This document shows, one piece after another, positions 1 through 8,045 of a stretch of 44,082 nt of DNA. Source of the DNA: Planctomycetaceae bacterium (GTDB lineage: Bacteria; Planctomycetota; Planctomycetia; Planctomycetales; Planctomycetaceae); the NCBI GenBank assembly GCA_020426515.1, contig JAGQPW010000032.1, positions 1-44,082 of the forward strand. Direction: 5' to 3'. Below the pieces are notes generated by a model that was not told the DNA's origin, searched no databases, and saw nothing but the letters and a program-made list of their open reading frames with translations. Both the position numbers and the translations under genes were made by a program. Position 1 is the first letter of the stretch; each line of letters starts with the position of its first letter.

Positions 1-110
1 ATACCAGCGGACATGAAACCCCAGGCTCGCTGAGGCACCTGCCGCCGATTTTGTCCGGGGCGACTCATCATGGAGTGCAAACGGGCGTTGGTGTACTGGG
101 AGTCGTTCAT
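1..110 (-). CDS. Partial small protein overlapping rsmH (position of ftsL), truncated by window edge
   Basis: An open frame starts with ATG at 110-108 and stays open to the window edge, giving 36 residues beginning MNDSQYTNARL. Its ATG overlaps the rsmH stop codon in an ATGA arrangement, and a GGAG ribosome-binding site sits six bases upstream inside rsmH, so translation is probably coupled. The visible part is polar and basic (several Arg and Gln), as expected of a cytoplasmic N-terminal tail before a membrane segment. In many bacteria the gene after rsmH in the division/cell-wall cluster is ftsL, a small bitopic division protein. Position and N-terminal character fit that, but no recognisable domain is visible, so the function is inferred from position only. 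Confidence 0.55.
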   Translation of the reverse strand, partial: MNDSQYTNARLHSMMSRPGQNRRQVPQRAWGFMSAG

Positions 111-1012
111 GGATTTCTCCGGACAACACGAAGTTTGGCTGACCGACAGCGCGGATTGAGCCGCACTTCGGAAGGACTGGGAACCAGTGGTTTGCGAGTG
201 AGCATTTCCCAACGCGAGGCATCGCGAAACGCCTGCTTAACCATCCGGTCTTCAATGGAGTGAAACGTGATAATGGCGGCCACACCCCCGACACTCAGTC
301 GCCGAGGAAGGACGTCATCGAGAAAGTGTTCCAGGTGTTCCAGTTCGCGATTCACGGCAATCCGCAACGCCTGAAAAATGCGGGTTCCCGGGTGAGATCC
401 TTTGTGCCGCGAACCGAGTACCGATTCAATGCATGTCCGCAGATCACTGGCGGTGTTCATCTGCCGCTGATCGCGCTGCCACAGGATGGCTTCCGCAAGT
501 CGTCGGGCCTGGGATTCATCACCGAAGTCCTGCAGCAGCTGAGTCAGATCCTCAACCGAGATTCGGCGCAACAGTTCCTGCACCGATTCTCCCTGCCGGG
601 CATCGAACCGCATATCGAGCGGAGCCTCAGTTTGAAATCCAAACCCGCGTTCATCATCGGCCAGCTGATCCGATGACAAACCGAGGTCGAGCAGCACACG
701 ATCCACCTGAGGATGGTTCAACTCGTCCAGGACCGCATCGAGTTCGGAGTAGCTGGTCTGTTTGAGGGTGACGTTCTCGCCGGAGACAACCTGTTCCGCG
801 CGGGCCAGCATCGTGGCATCACGGTCGAGGCCAATCAGGTGTCCTCCAGGCTGAATCATGGGGAGTATTCGCTGACTATGCCCCCCTGCCCCGACAGTTC
901 CATCGACCACCCACAATCCGGGTTGCAGACTGAGGGATTGCAGCACTTCGCGCAACATCACCGGCACGTGGACCGTGCGACGTCCGCCGCTGCGTGAATC
1001 GGGAACCGACAT
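107..1012 (-). CDS. rsmH: 16S rRNA (cytosine(1402)-N(4))-methyltransferase RsmH
   Basis: RsmH (MraW) N4-methylates C1402 in the decoding centre of 16S rRNA using S-adenosylmethionine. The 301-residue length is normal for the family. The N-terminal HVPVMLREVL segment, the SAM-binding glycine loop VDGTVGAGGHS (about residues 37-47), the LDLGLSSDQL motif and the C-terminal TFHSIEDRMVK motif are all family signatures. It is classically the second gene of the mraZ-rsmH-ftsL cluster. Here no mraZ lies upstream: the next gene in that direction is lutA-like, after a 320-base gap. Downstream a small frame overlaps the stop codon. The upstream ribosome-binding site is weak, and no clear promoter was seen. 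Confidence 0.96.
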   Translation of the reverse strand: MSVPDSRSGGRRTVHVPVMLREVLQSLSLQPGLWVVDGTVGAGGHSQRILPMIQPGGHLIGLDRDATMLARAEQVVSGENVTLKQTSYSELDAVLDELNHPQVDRVLLDLGLSSDQLADDERGFGFQTEAPLDMRFDARQGESVQELLRRISVEDLTQLLQDFGDESQARRLAEAILWQRDQRQMNTASDLRTCIESVLGSRHKGSHPGTRIFQALRIAVNRELEHLEHFLDDVLPRRLSVGGVAAIITFHSIEDRMVKQAFRDASRWEMLTRKPLVPSPSEVRLNPRCRSAKLRVVRRNP

Positions 1013-1332
1013 GTCTCAGGAGGGCCAAAAAAGGGTCGCCGGTCGGGGATTGACCAGCTTCAGACGGGAGTCGCTCGGGGCTTGCGACCGATCGAGGGGA
1101 AAACTTGAAGGAATCTTGAAGGGACCGAAGTTTTAGTCCGACTTTCCGATTCTACAAAGAGCATTTCGGCCATGATTGCCGAAGTTCTCGCCATCGTTGG
1201 AGCTTTTACAATTTGGGCCCGCGAGCAGCATGAGCGGACCGCACCGGGAATACTCGGCGGGCTGCAGCTGATTCAGGCCGGAAATCTGTCCCGGCACAGG
1301 AAATTCACTCAGTCCTGGAGTTCGAAATCAGC
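1013..1332. other. Intergenic region between rsmH and the LutA-like gene
   Basis: This 320-base stretch lies upstream of rsmH on the minus strand. It contains a short T-run just before rsmH (A-run on the plus strand at about 1027-1032). I see no convincing gene, no mraZ remnant, no repeat and no strong promoter. Open frames crossing it lack a ribosome-binding site and look like chance. Confidence 0.5.
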
Positions 1333-2082
1333 TCAGGAGGGGAGATCGCGGCCCACCAGAATCTGGGCCAGATGCATCACCCGCAGCGGCAGTTTTTGCC
1401 GATGCATCAGCCCATCGAGGTGCATCAGGCAGGACATGTCCCCCGCGGTGATGACTTCGGCCCCCGCCTGCTGATGATCGTGGATGCGATCGTTCCCCAT
1501 CATGCAGGAAACCGCTTCTTCAGAGACGGCGAACGTCCCGCCGAAACCGCAACACTCGTCATTGCGAGTCAGCGTCACCAGTTCAACTCCTTCGATCATA
1601 TCGAGAAGCTGCTTCGCCTTGCTGAACGCGGGCAACATCCGCTCGGAGCAACTCCCCAGTCGCAGCTCCCGCAATCCGTGGCAACTGTTGTGCAGCCCCA
1701 CCTTATGTGGAAAGCGGGCCGGGAGTGATTCCACCTTCAGCACATCAACAAGGAACTCCGTGAGCTCGTAGGTCTTCTTCCGCAACGCCTCGTAGGCGGG
1801 ATCATCACCCAGCAAATCATGGTAGTGATGTGTCACCATCGACGTACAACTGCCGGACGGACAGACAATGGCTTCGTAGTCCCCGAAGATCTCGACAAAC
1901 CGTTTGGCCAATGGACGGGCATCGTCCAGGCAACCCGTGTTCGCCATGGGTTGCCCGCAACAGGTTTGGGCTTCCGGGAACTCAACTTCGCAACCCAACG
2001 ATTCCAGTAACTCCAGCGTCGCCATCGCGACATCGGGATAGAACTGGTCGACGTAACAGGGCACAAACAGGGCAACTTTCAT
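1333..2082 (-). CDS. lutA: LutA/YkgE-type (Fe-S)-binding oxidoreductase subunit
   Basis: A 249-residue cytoplasmic protein with two CCG domains: TCCGQPMANTG near residue 41 and DECCGFGGTF near residue 176. The cysteine motifs bind an Fe-S cofactor in heterodisulfide-reductase-like and lactate-oxidation proteins. Length and order match LutA/YkgE, which in Bacillus and E. coli works with LutB and LutC to oxidise L-lactate. No lutB or lutC is present here. It follows the propeller-cytochrome gene by about 60 bases on the same strand. The protein could therefore belong to another CCG-domain oxidoreductase; the family assignment is secure, the substrate is inferred. Confidence 0.85.
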   Translation of the reverse strand: MKVALFVPCYVDQFYPDVAMATLELLESLGCEVEFPEAQTCCGQPMANTGCLDDARPLAKRFVEIFGDYEAIVCPSGSCTSMVTHHYHDLLGDDPAYEALRKKTYELTEFLVDVLKVESLPARFPHKVGLHNSCHGLRELRLGSCSERMLPAFSKAKQLLDMIEGVELVTLTRNDECCGFGGTFAVSEEAVSCMMGNDRIHDHQQAGAEVITAGDMSCLMHLDGLMHRQKLPLRVMHLAQILVGRDLPS

Positions 2083-2143
2083 GGAGGTCGTTCAGCAGAA
2101 GTGTCGTTCAAGTGTGGCGGGTACTTCGTTCAGCAAACACCGC

Positions 2144-3967
2144 CTAAGGCAGATCCTCAAGCGGCAACGCCTTCAGAAATTCCACCAGATCAGCCACCTG
2201 CGCCGGACTGAGGTGACTGGTTACACCATGGCGATCATCGGAATTTTGAGTCGTCAACACATCCACCAGAGTAGCGGCCTGACCGTGATGCAGGTAGGGA
2301 GCGGAGCGATAGACACTCAATAGCGTTGGCGTATCGAATTCCGGACCGAACTTTTCCGAAGGATCCGCCCCTCCTGTTCCCACGTCATGCATCTTCAAAT
2401 CGGTGAAGTACGTTCCCGAATGACACTCCGCACAGCGGGTTCTGGACGAGAAGAACAGTGCCTTCCCGCGCTGGGCCGACTCATTCAAGCCCTGCTTTGC
2501 AAATGGACTTTGTGTGAAGCCGTGCGAATTGGTGTACTCCGCCAGAGCATCGAGTTCGCGCGAACGTCCGGCATTCGGATCTGCGAGACCATCATGCACG
2601 GGGCCGCGAATCAAACCACGCCCCTGCATCAGTGGTGAACGGATGGTGATCTCGAAATCCTGCACCTCATCCCGGTCAGCCGACCAGTGAATGGGATGCG
2701 TATGCTTCAGTCCCAGCATCGGCTGTGTGTTTCGCAGCCCCTCCGGGTTTTGCCATGTTCGTCCATCCGCATCGCCATCGGGATGACAGGAAGAGCACGA
2801 AATCCAACGCTGCTGAGTCATCGGAGGATTGGCCGTGTAGAAGAGTTTTTTTCCCAGCAGGATGTCTTCGCTGTGCGGCCACTGCGTGACTTCAATCGAC
2901 ATCACAGGCTTCAAGGTCGCGCTGTCGTAACCGACCACAGTGAAGTCCAGAGCGTTGTACACGTAAAACCGGCTCCCATCCGCCGAGACGCGCACTGCCC
3001 GCGGATTGGAACCGAGTCGCAACCCGCCCGCGTATTCCAGTTCCCGGTAGTCGTCATCGAGAACCTTGCAGACAAACATATCATCTGTCCCGCTGAAGAC
3101 AGCGTACAGCCAGTTCCCATCCGGCGAGAGGGCAACCTCCCATGGGTTCGCCACCACATAAGTTCCACGGAACGAATCCATCTGCACGCGGCGGCGACGC
3201 TTTTTGCTTTCGTCGAATTCCGGTTGCGTATTCACCACACTGATGTAGGGAAAGATCGATCCAGCCCCGTGAGCCACCGTGACTCGCGATCGCTGATGCG
3301 GAATGTACGCCTTGTTGCTGCGGGGATGCAGGGCCACCTGTCGGGCGAGACTGTCCTCTTGCGTTCCAGCCCAGCGAGGCTGGATCTCCGCATTGCCTGG
3401 ATCGCGGTTGAGTACCTGTCCCGTCTGAGAATCGAATTGCAGCAATGCGCCGGAGAGATACTCGGTCACATAGATGTGGCCATCGGTCCCGAGGGCAATG
3501 CCGCGAGGAAAGTGGCCGATGGTCCAGCTCTGATCAACAGCCCCCGACTGCGGATCAATGCGAATCAGCTTTCCGGGAAACTCTAGTGTGACGTACACCT
3601 GCTGGCCATCCGGCGTCGCCGCAATGCCATAGGGCTCGTCCTCGACGGCAATCCGCTTCAACACCTTCCCGGAATCAGCATCGATGATGGCCACCACATC
3701 ATCCGCATACACAGCAACAGCGATCTGATGCGTGTCACCCAGAAACGCGATCCCCTCGGGATGCCGTCCGACACGGATCTCACGCAGCAGTTTTCCGGAC
3801 TCGAGATCAACGATCGACAACGATCCGGAATCGCGATTGGAGCAGGCCAGCAGGCGGCCATCCTGCGAGAGATCCATCAGACTGTTGGAAACTCCCGCAT
3901 ATGCGGTTTGTACCGTGCCGCCAATCAGCAGCAAGGTCAACACAACAAGAAGAGGCAGGCGTGACAT
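2144..3967 (-). CDS. Secreted YVTN beta-propeller fused to a di-haem cytochrome c domain
   Basis: I chose the start at 3967 because a signal peptide begins there (MSRLPLLVVLTLLLIGG, cleavage near AYA), giving 607 residues; the frame stays open a further 36 codons upstream. Residues about 25-370 contain repeated blades of the YVTN type (DLESGKLLREIRVGRHPEG, DSGKVLKRIAV, DGQQVYVTL). The C-terminal third has two haem-c motifs, CSSCH (391-395) and CAECH (512-516), arranged as in MauG/cytochrome c peroxidase-like di-haem proteins. It should be periplasmic and act in electron transfer or surface oxidation; the substrate is unknown. Propeller-cytochrome fusions are frequent in planctomycetes. It lies between rsmD and the LutA-like gene on the same strand. 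Confidence 0.85.
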   Translation of the reverse strand: MSRLPLLVVLTLLLIGGTVQTAYAGVSNSLMDLSQDGRLLACSNRDSGSLSIVDLESGKLLREIRVGRHPEGIAFLGDTHQIAVAVYADDVVAIIDADSGKVLKRIAVEDEPYGIAATPDGQQVYVTLEFPGKLIRIDPQSGAVDQSWTIGHFPRGIALGTDGHIYVTEYLSGALLQFDSQTGQVLNRDPGNAEIQPRWAGTQEDSLARQVALHPRSNKAYIPHQRSRVTVAHGAGSIFPYISVVNTQPEFDESKKRRRRVQMDSFRGTYVVANPWEVALSPDGNWLYAVFSGTDDMFVCKVLDDDYRELEYAGGLRLGSNPRAVRVSADGSRFYVYNALDFTVVGYDSATLKPVMSIEVTQWPHSEDILLGKKLFYTANPPMTQQRWISCSSCHPDGDADGRTWQNPEGLRNTQPMLGLKHTHPIHWSADRDEVQDFEITIRSPLMQGRGLIRGPVHDGLADPNAGRSRELDALAEYTNSHGFTQSPFAKQGLNESAQRGKALFFSSRTRCAECHSGTYFTDLKMHDVGTGGADPSEKFGPEFDTPTLLSVYRSAPYLHHGQAATLVDVLTTQNSDDRHGVTSHLSPAQVADLVEFLKALPLEDLP

Positions 3968-4075
3968 GGGGCGAGCTGGGCTGAGGCGAAGCGAACTGGA
4001 GGGACCACTTCCTGGCACATTCCAAGTCCTCCCACTGTACCTGAGCGGCACCAGCAACGAAAGATGGCGGTGCAA

Positions 4076-4762
4076 TCAGAGCAGATCATCGTCCTCGACC
4101 AGAGGCTCTTCCGGCGGGACGTTCAACACGATCTCTTCACCCGTGAGCTCCTGCTGATCCAGTTCACTGTCGCCGGGTTCGGCCGGGCGTTTGCGACACA
4201 CCGAGACGACCATGTTGGACATCGTCAACGTCCAGTCGACGGCCCATCGCTCAGGCAGTTCAAATGTCGCATGTTCAGGCGAACGAAAGACCAGCGTGGC
4301 TCCCGGGCTCGACACATCATCGCGGGCCAGCCGCCGCAGCGACAACCACAACGGCGACTCGGGAAGAATGTCCTTCACCATTTTGTAGGGAGGGTCAAAA
4401 AAGATCAGATCGAATGGAACGAAGTGATCATTCCCTCCCTTGGGACGAAACGAGCAGCGACGCACATCGGCGGGCCAGACCAGCGTCTCCTTTTCGCAGT
4501 CGAGCATCGCCACGTTGTCTCGCAGCAGGTCAATCGCCTTACGATCTTTCTCGATAAACACCACGGACTTTGCGCCGCGTGAGAGCGACTCCAGACCAAT
4601 CGTTCCGGTACCGGAAAAGATGTCCGCCACGCGCGCATCCTTGACCGTCTGCCCGATCCGTTCGAACAGCGTCTCCTTCACGCGATCGGTGATGGGGCGA
4701 GTCACCAGCCCCGGGTTCGTGAACAGTTTGCGGCGTCGAAACCGCCCGGCAATGATGCGCAT
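4076..4762 (-). CDS. rsmD: 16S rRNA (guanine(966)-N(2))-methyltransferase RsmD
   Basis: RsmD methylates G966 of 16S rRNA on the small-subunit head using SAM. The protein starts MRIIAGRFRRRKL, followed by RPITDRVKETLF, both family hallmarks. The SAM-binding region reads ADIFSGTGTIGLESLSRGA (about residues 46-64) and the catalytic N6/N2-type motif DPPY is near residue 123. At 228 residues it is about 30 longer than the E. coli enzyme because of an acidic C-terminal tail rich in Glu and Asp. The upstream alpha/beta-hydrolase gene ends only 16 bases before its start, so the two are probably co-transcribed. Confidence 0.95.
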   Translation of the reverse strand: MRIIAGRFRRRKLFTNPGLVTRPITDRVKETLFERIGQTVKDARVADIFSGTGTIGLESLSRGAKSVVFIEKDRKAIDLLRDNVAMLDCEKETLVWPADVRRCSFRPKGGNDHFVPFDLIFFDPPYKMVKDILPESPLWLSLRRLARDDVSSPGATLVFRSPEHATFELPERWAVDWTLTMSNMVVSVCRKRPAEPGDSELDQQELTGEEIVLNVPPEEPLVEDDDLL

Positions 4763-4778
4763 GATTCAGCGGTCGCAA

Positions 4779-5726
4779 TCAGGAGGACGGGGAAAGAAAG
4801 AACTTCCGGAGCACCTTCACCAGGCGATGCGGATGAGTCACAAACGGAAACAGTCCCGTGGTGTGCATGGCGTCATCTTCACTCTGCGGCAGTCGCTCGC
4901 CGAGTTGGCTCAGTTGCTCGAACACCTGACGCCCCTCCCCTTCTCCATGCAACAGCAGGACGGGTTGGGTGATGGCGGAGAAGTCTGCCGTTCGATCGAC
5001 GGAGGCATCGGCCAGCATCCGTCGAGCAACATCGCGAGTCGACTGCTTGCGCATCTCCCCCAGCAGGAACCCAAACCGACTTTCATCAAACGGTGGGAAC
5101 CATGTGCGATGGTTCTGGATCTGGATCGACAACCACAGCGGCACGCGGCGTAACGTTCCCGGACACCACAATCCGGCACTCAGCAGCATCCGTTCGCGAA
5201 GTGTCAGTTCCGCCCCGGCACCGCCACCCTGAAAGATCGCCCGCCGCACGCGGTCGGGCCGCAGCCTCATCAGTTCGAGTGCCGTGGAAACACCGGTTCC
5301 ATTCGCATACAGATTCACGGGGGTGTCAAATGTTGTCGACAAAACCTCATCGAGGACCGCGGCAGTGCGCGGAATGAGTTGCGACACTGCCGGAGCATGT
5401 TCCCACTGGGGATTTCCCAGCATCAGGCAATGGAAGTCTTCTCGCAACAGATATGCGGTGAGTGCGAACAGCCGATGAGTCCCACTTGCTGTCGGCAGAA
5501 AGACCAGCGGCGGCCCGGAGCCATACTCATAGCCCTCAAGGCGAACGCCTTGAGCGACGAACTCCAGCGTTCGCGCAGTCTGCAATACATCCTTGACCAC
5601 CTCCTGCCATGCCAATGGCGTGGGGCACGGTTCGTGGTCTGTCGGTTCAGGCGGTGGTGTCGGAACGGTCGAATTCATCAATTCGTGGGACCGCGGCGGC
5701 AGGGCTCGCGATTCATACAGAGTCAT
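4779..5726 (-). CDS. Alpha/beta-hydrolase-fold protein lacking the usual nucleophile
   Basis: The central region has the alpha/beta-hydrolase layout: YGSGPPLVFLPTASGTHR (strand and oxyanion region), a nucleophile elbow reading YANGTGVSTALELM, and QPVLLLHGEGEG before a C-terminal histidine. In the elbow, the place normally held by serine (G-x-S-x-G) is glycine (N-G-T-G), and the usual acid position after LLLHG is also unclear. The protein may therefore be a non-catalytic member or use another residue. The start is uncertain: ATG codons exist at 5726 and 5678, and the frame continues to a TTG at 5747; none has a strong ribosome-binding site. It sits directly upstream of rsmD. No signal peptide is seen, so it is probably cytoplasmic. 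Confidence 0.75.
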   Translation of the reverse strand: MTLYESRALPPRSHELMNSTVPTPPPEPTDHEPCPTPLAWQEVVKDVLQTARTLEFVAQGVRLEGYEYGSGPPLVFLPTASGTHRLFALTAYLLREDFHCLMLGNPQWEHAPAVSQLIPRTAAVLDEVLSTTFDTPVNLYANGTGVSTALELMRLRPDRVRRAIFQGGGAGAELTLRERMLLSAGLWCPGTLRRVPLWLSIQIQNHRTWFPPFDESRFGFLLGEMRKQSTRDVARRMLADASVDRTADFSAITQPVLLLHGEGEGRQVFEQLSQLGERLPQSEDDAMHTTGLFPFVTHPHRLVKVLRKFFLSPSS

Positions 5727-5859
5727 CTCTTGGGCGGCACATTGCAAACGGAGACATTCAGCAACGCTCCATTGCGCAGGCCTACCGAGAGCTCATTGTA
5801 TCCCGCGTCGCTCGGAAGCACGATGCACCGGCCACAGTTCAGCAGCGAGTACTCAAATG

Positions 5860-6294
5860 CTATTTGCCAGGCACAGCAGCCAGCAACTGAACGAGCCCTT
5901 CTCGCTGAGAAGCGGCGATTTTCTGAACAAGTGCCTGGGCTTGTGGATCGGCAGCGAGTTGATCGGCTGACGACTCGAGACGCTGCACCAGCTGACGCTG
6001 ACATTCAACAAGACGCCCCGCCAGATAGTCCAGCGAAACAAAATGCAGACTGGTAAACTCATGCGGAAAAAAGGAGAAATCGACGGCTTCATCCCGCGCC
6101 GCAAGAAGTTCGGTCAAACGCCCGACATCGGCCCGCTGGCGAAGAGCCAACGCAGTCACTTCCTGTTGTAGTTGAGCCGCCTTATCCGAGGCCCAGGGGG
6201 ACACTTCATCGGCGTACTGCACGAGACTGCGATAAATCGCGACCAGCAGGTCGTTCAGGAGTTCGTTGATCGCGGTATCGGCCATAGCGGGCAT
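5860..6294 (-). CDS. Helical protein of unknown function downstream of nuoN
   Basis: I do not recognise this 144-residue protein. It is predicted almost entirely helical, with four amphipathic stretches (about residues 9-32, 38-70, 85-110 and 118-141) suggesting a four-helix bundle. There is no signal peptide or membrane segment. Acidic residues and histidines are present (HEF near residue 78, HFVSLDYL near 84), so a ferritin-like fold is possible, but I see no clear di-iron ExxH pair. It begins 27 bases after nuoN stops, on the same strand, so it is probably the last gene of the complex I operon. An alternative ATG lies three codons downstream. Confidence 0.7.
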   Translation of the reverse strand: MPAMADTAINELLNDLLVAIYRSLVQYADEVSPWASDKAAQLQQEVTALALRQRADVGRLTELLAARDEAVDFSFFPHEFTSLHFVSLDYLAGRLVECQRQLVQRLESSADQLAADPQAQALVQKIAASQREGLVQLLAAVPGK

Positions 6295-6321
6295 GAACAG
6301 ACTCAGGGGGACAAGAGTGGA

Positions 6322-7986
6322 CTAATGAAACAGGTACGCCGCTACGTCGTGTGCCGTCGCGGTCAGATCCCCCATGACCCACGACATACCGAGGGCCAGA
6401 ATCGGCAACGTAATGAGCGCGACATAAGCCCCATTGAAGCCGGGAATCTCAACGGTTCTGGATTCGTCCGCAGACGGCAGAATGAACACCGCCCGCAGCA
6501 CTTTCAGATAGTAGAACAGGCTGAACACCGTGTTCAAACCACCAATCGCAAGTACGACCCACAGAAACCAGTGTACCGACCCCGCCTTCAACGCCGAGGC
6601 AAAAATCGCGAACTTCCCGAAGAACCCTCCCATCGGCGGCAGACCGACAAGACTCACAAAGGCAATCAACAGGCAAAAACACAACAGCTTCGTCATCGGC
6701 CCACCGGCGGACAGGCCGTTGTAGGCCTCGATGTCTTCGCGATACGTTTCGTTGCGAACAAACGCAACCACAGCGAACGCGGTCAGATTCATGAACAGGT
6801 AGACCGCGATGTAGTACATCAGCCCTTCCACACAGGCTGCGGAATCAACCGGGTCAGCACTCCCCGAGAGCAGGACCATCAAGGCGGAGATGGCCATCAC
6901 CATGTAGCCGGCATGGGCAATTGTGGAGTAAGCCAGCAGCCGCTTGAGATTCGTCTGCGTATAAGCCGCCAGATTACCGAGAGTCATACTCAGGCAGGAG
7001 ACGACACCCAGCGAAATCCCGAAGATCAGACACAGTGTTTGAATCGCTTCGCCCGACCCCTGAAACGCGAGCGCAAATCGCACCAGAAGGGCAAACGCAG
7101 CAGCCTTGGAAGCCACCGACAGAAAGCCGCCAACTTCGGCCGACGCACCTTCAAAGGCATCCGGACACCAGAAATGGAACGGTACCAGGGACAGCTTGAA
7201 CGCCAGCCCCACAACAACCAGCATGATGCCCAGTGCGGTCGCCACAGCGGTTGGGTTCGTCAGGCTGAAGGGTTGATCCCCCATGAGCAGTTCGAACCGG
7301 CTGCCGAGTTCCGGAATGCTCAGTGTTCCTAAAACCCCGGCCAGCAGGCTGACCCCGTACACCATGACCCCGGCAATCCCGGCTCCGTACACAACATACT
7401 TCAGAGCCGCTTCACTGGAGAGGCGGCGACCTTTCAGGAAGCCGACCATCGCGTAGCTGGGCACGCTCATCATCTCGACAGCCATGAACAGCATCAGCAG
7501 GTTGTTGGCCCCGCAGGCCAGCATCATGCCAATCGTGGCCCCAATCATCAGTGTGTAAAAGTCCTGGCCATCTTCCTGATCGGGAATACCAGTCAGAATC
7601 GTCAGGGCCTGCACCAGAACGAGGAACAACACCAGCCCCAGCCGGAAGAACACGGCAAAGGGATCGTGAACCAGCAGTCCCGTGAAGTATTCACCCGCCG
7701 TTCCCACACCAGCCTGCGTGAGGCCCCAGAACTCGAACAGTTCCCGCATCTGCGGTAGTTCGCCACCCGTTTTCATGTACATGAACTGAGCGAACACACC
7801 CACAAAGGCCGCCAGTGTCCCGAACAGGGCCACCCAGCTGGTGGGAAACTTATGGTGCCACTTCAACATCCGCACCAGCAACAGGGCGATGATCGTCACG
7901 CAGAGCACCAGCTCGGGCGCGAAGATCTGCACCGACCGGGGAAGGTCGGTGTGAAGCACATGGTTGAGGAGTTCTGGAACGGACAT
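6322..7986 (-). CDS. nuoN: NADH-quinone oxidoreductase subunit N
   Basis: NuoN is one of the three antiporter-like proton-pumping subunits in the membrane arm of complex I. The 554-residue protein has about 14 membrane helices. It contains the conserved glutamate in TM5 (LLMLFMAVEMMSVPSYAMVGF), the PFHFWCPDAFEGA motif with the broken-helix lysine region before it, and the SKAAAFALL segment. Length is a little above the E. coli value (485). It is the last recognised complex I gene of the run, 59 bases after nuoM. The start ATG at 7986 is preceded by a weak GAG-type site. Confidence 0.96.
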   Translation of the reverse strand: MSVPELLNHVLHTDLPRSVQIFAPELVLCVTIIALLLVRMLKWHHKFPTSWVALFGTLAAFVGVFAQFMYMKTGGELPQMRELFEFWGLTQAGVGTAGEYFTGLLVHDPFAVFFRLGLVLFLVLVQALTILTGIPDQEDGQDFYTLMIGATIGMMLACGANNLLMLFMAVEMMSVPSYAMVGFLKGRRLSSEAALKYVVYGAGIAGVMVYGVSLLAGVLGTLSIPELGSRFELLMGDQPFSLTNPTAVATALGIMLVVVGLAFKLSLVPFHFWCPDAFEGASAEVGGFLSVASKAAAFALLVRFALAFQGSGEAIQTLCLIFGISLGVVSCLSMTLGNLAAYTQTNLKRLLAYSTIAHAGYMVMAISALMVLLSGSADPVDSAACVEGLMYYIAVYLFMNLTAFAVVAFVRNETYREDIEAYNGLSAGGPMTKLLCFCLLIAFVSLVGLPPMGGFFGKFAIFASALKAGSVHWFLWVVLAIGGLNTVFSLFYYLKVLRAVFILPSADESRTVEIPGFNGAYVALITLPILALGMSWVMGDLTATAHDVAAYLFH

Positions 7987-8045
7987 GGGAATTGAATCTC
8001 AGGGCTGCCGGGTTGCCAATCACGGAAGGGGTGGAATGAAAACCG

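Noticed and set aside
6172..7332. A 386-codon plus-strand open frame
   Set aside because: It is antisense to nuoN, with no ribosome-binding site and a shadow-type composition.
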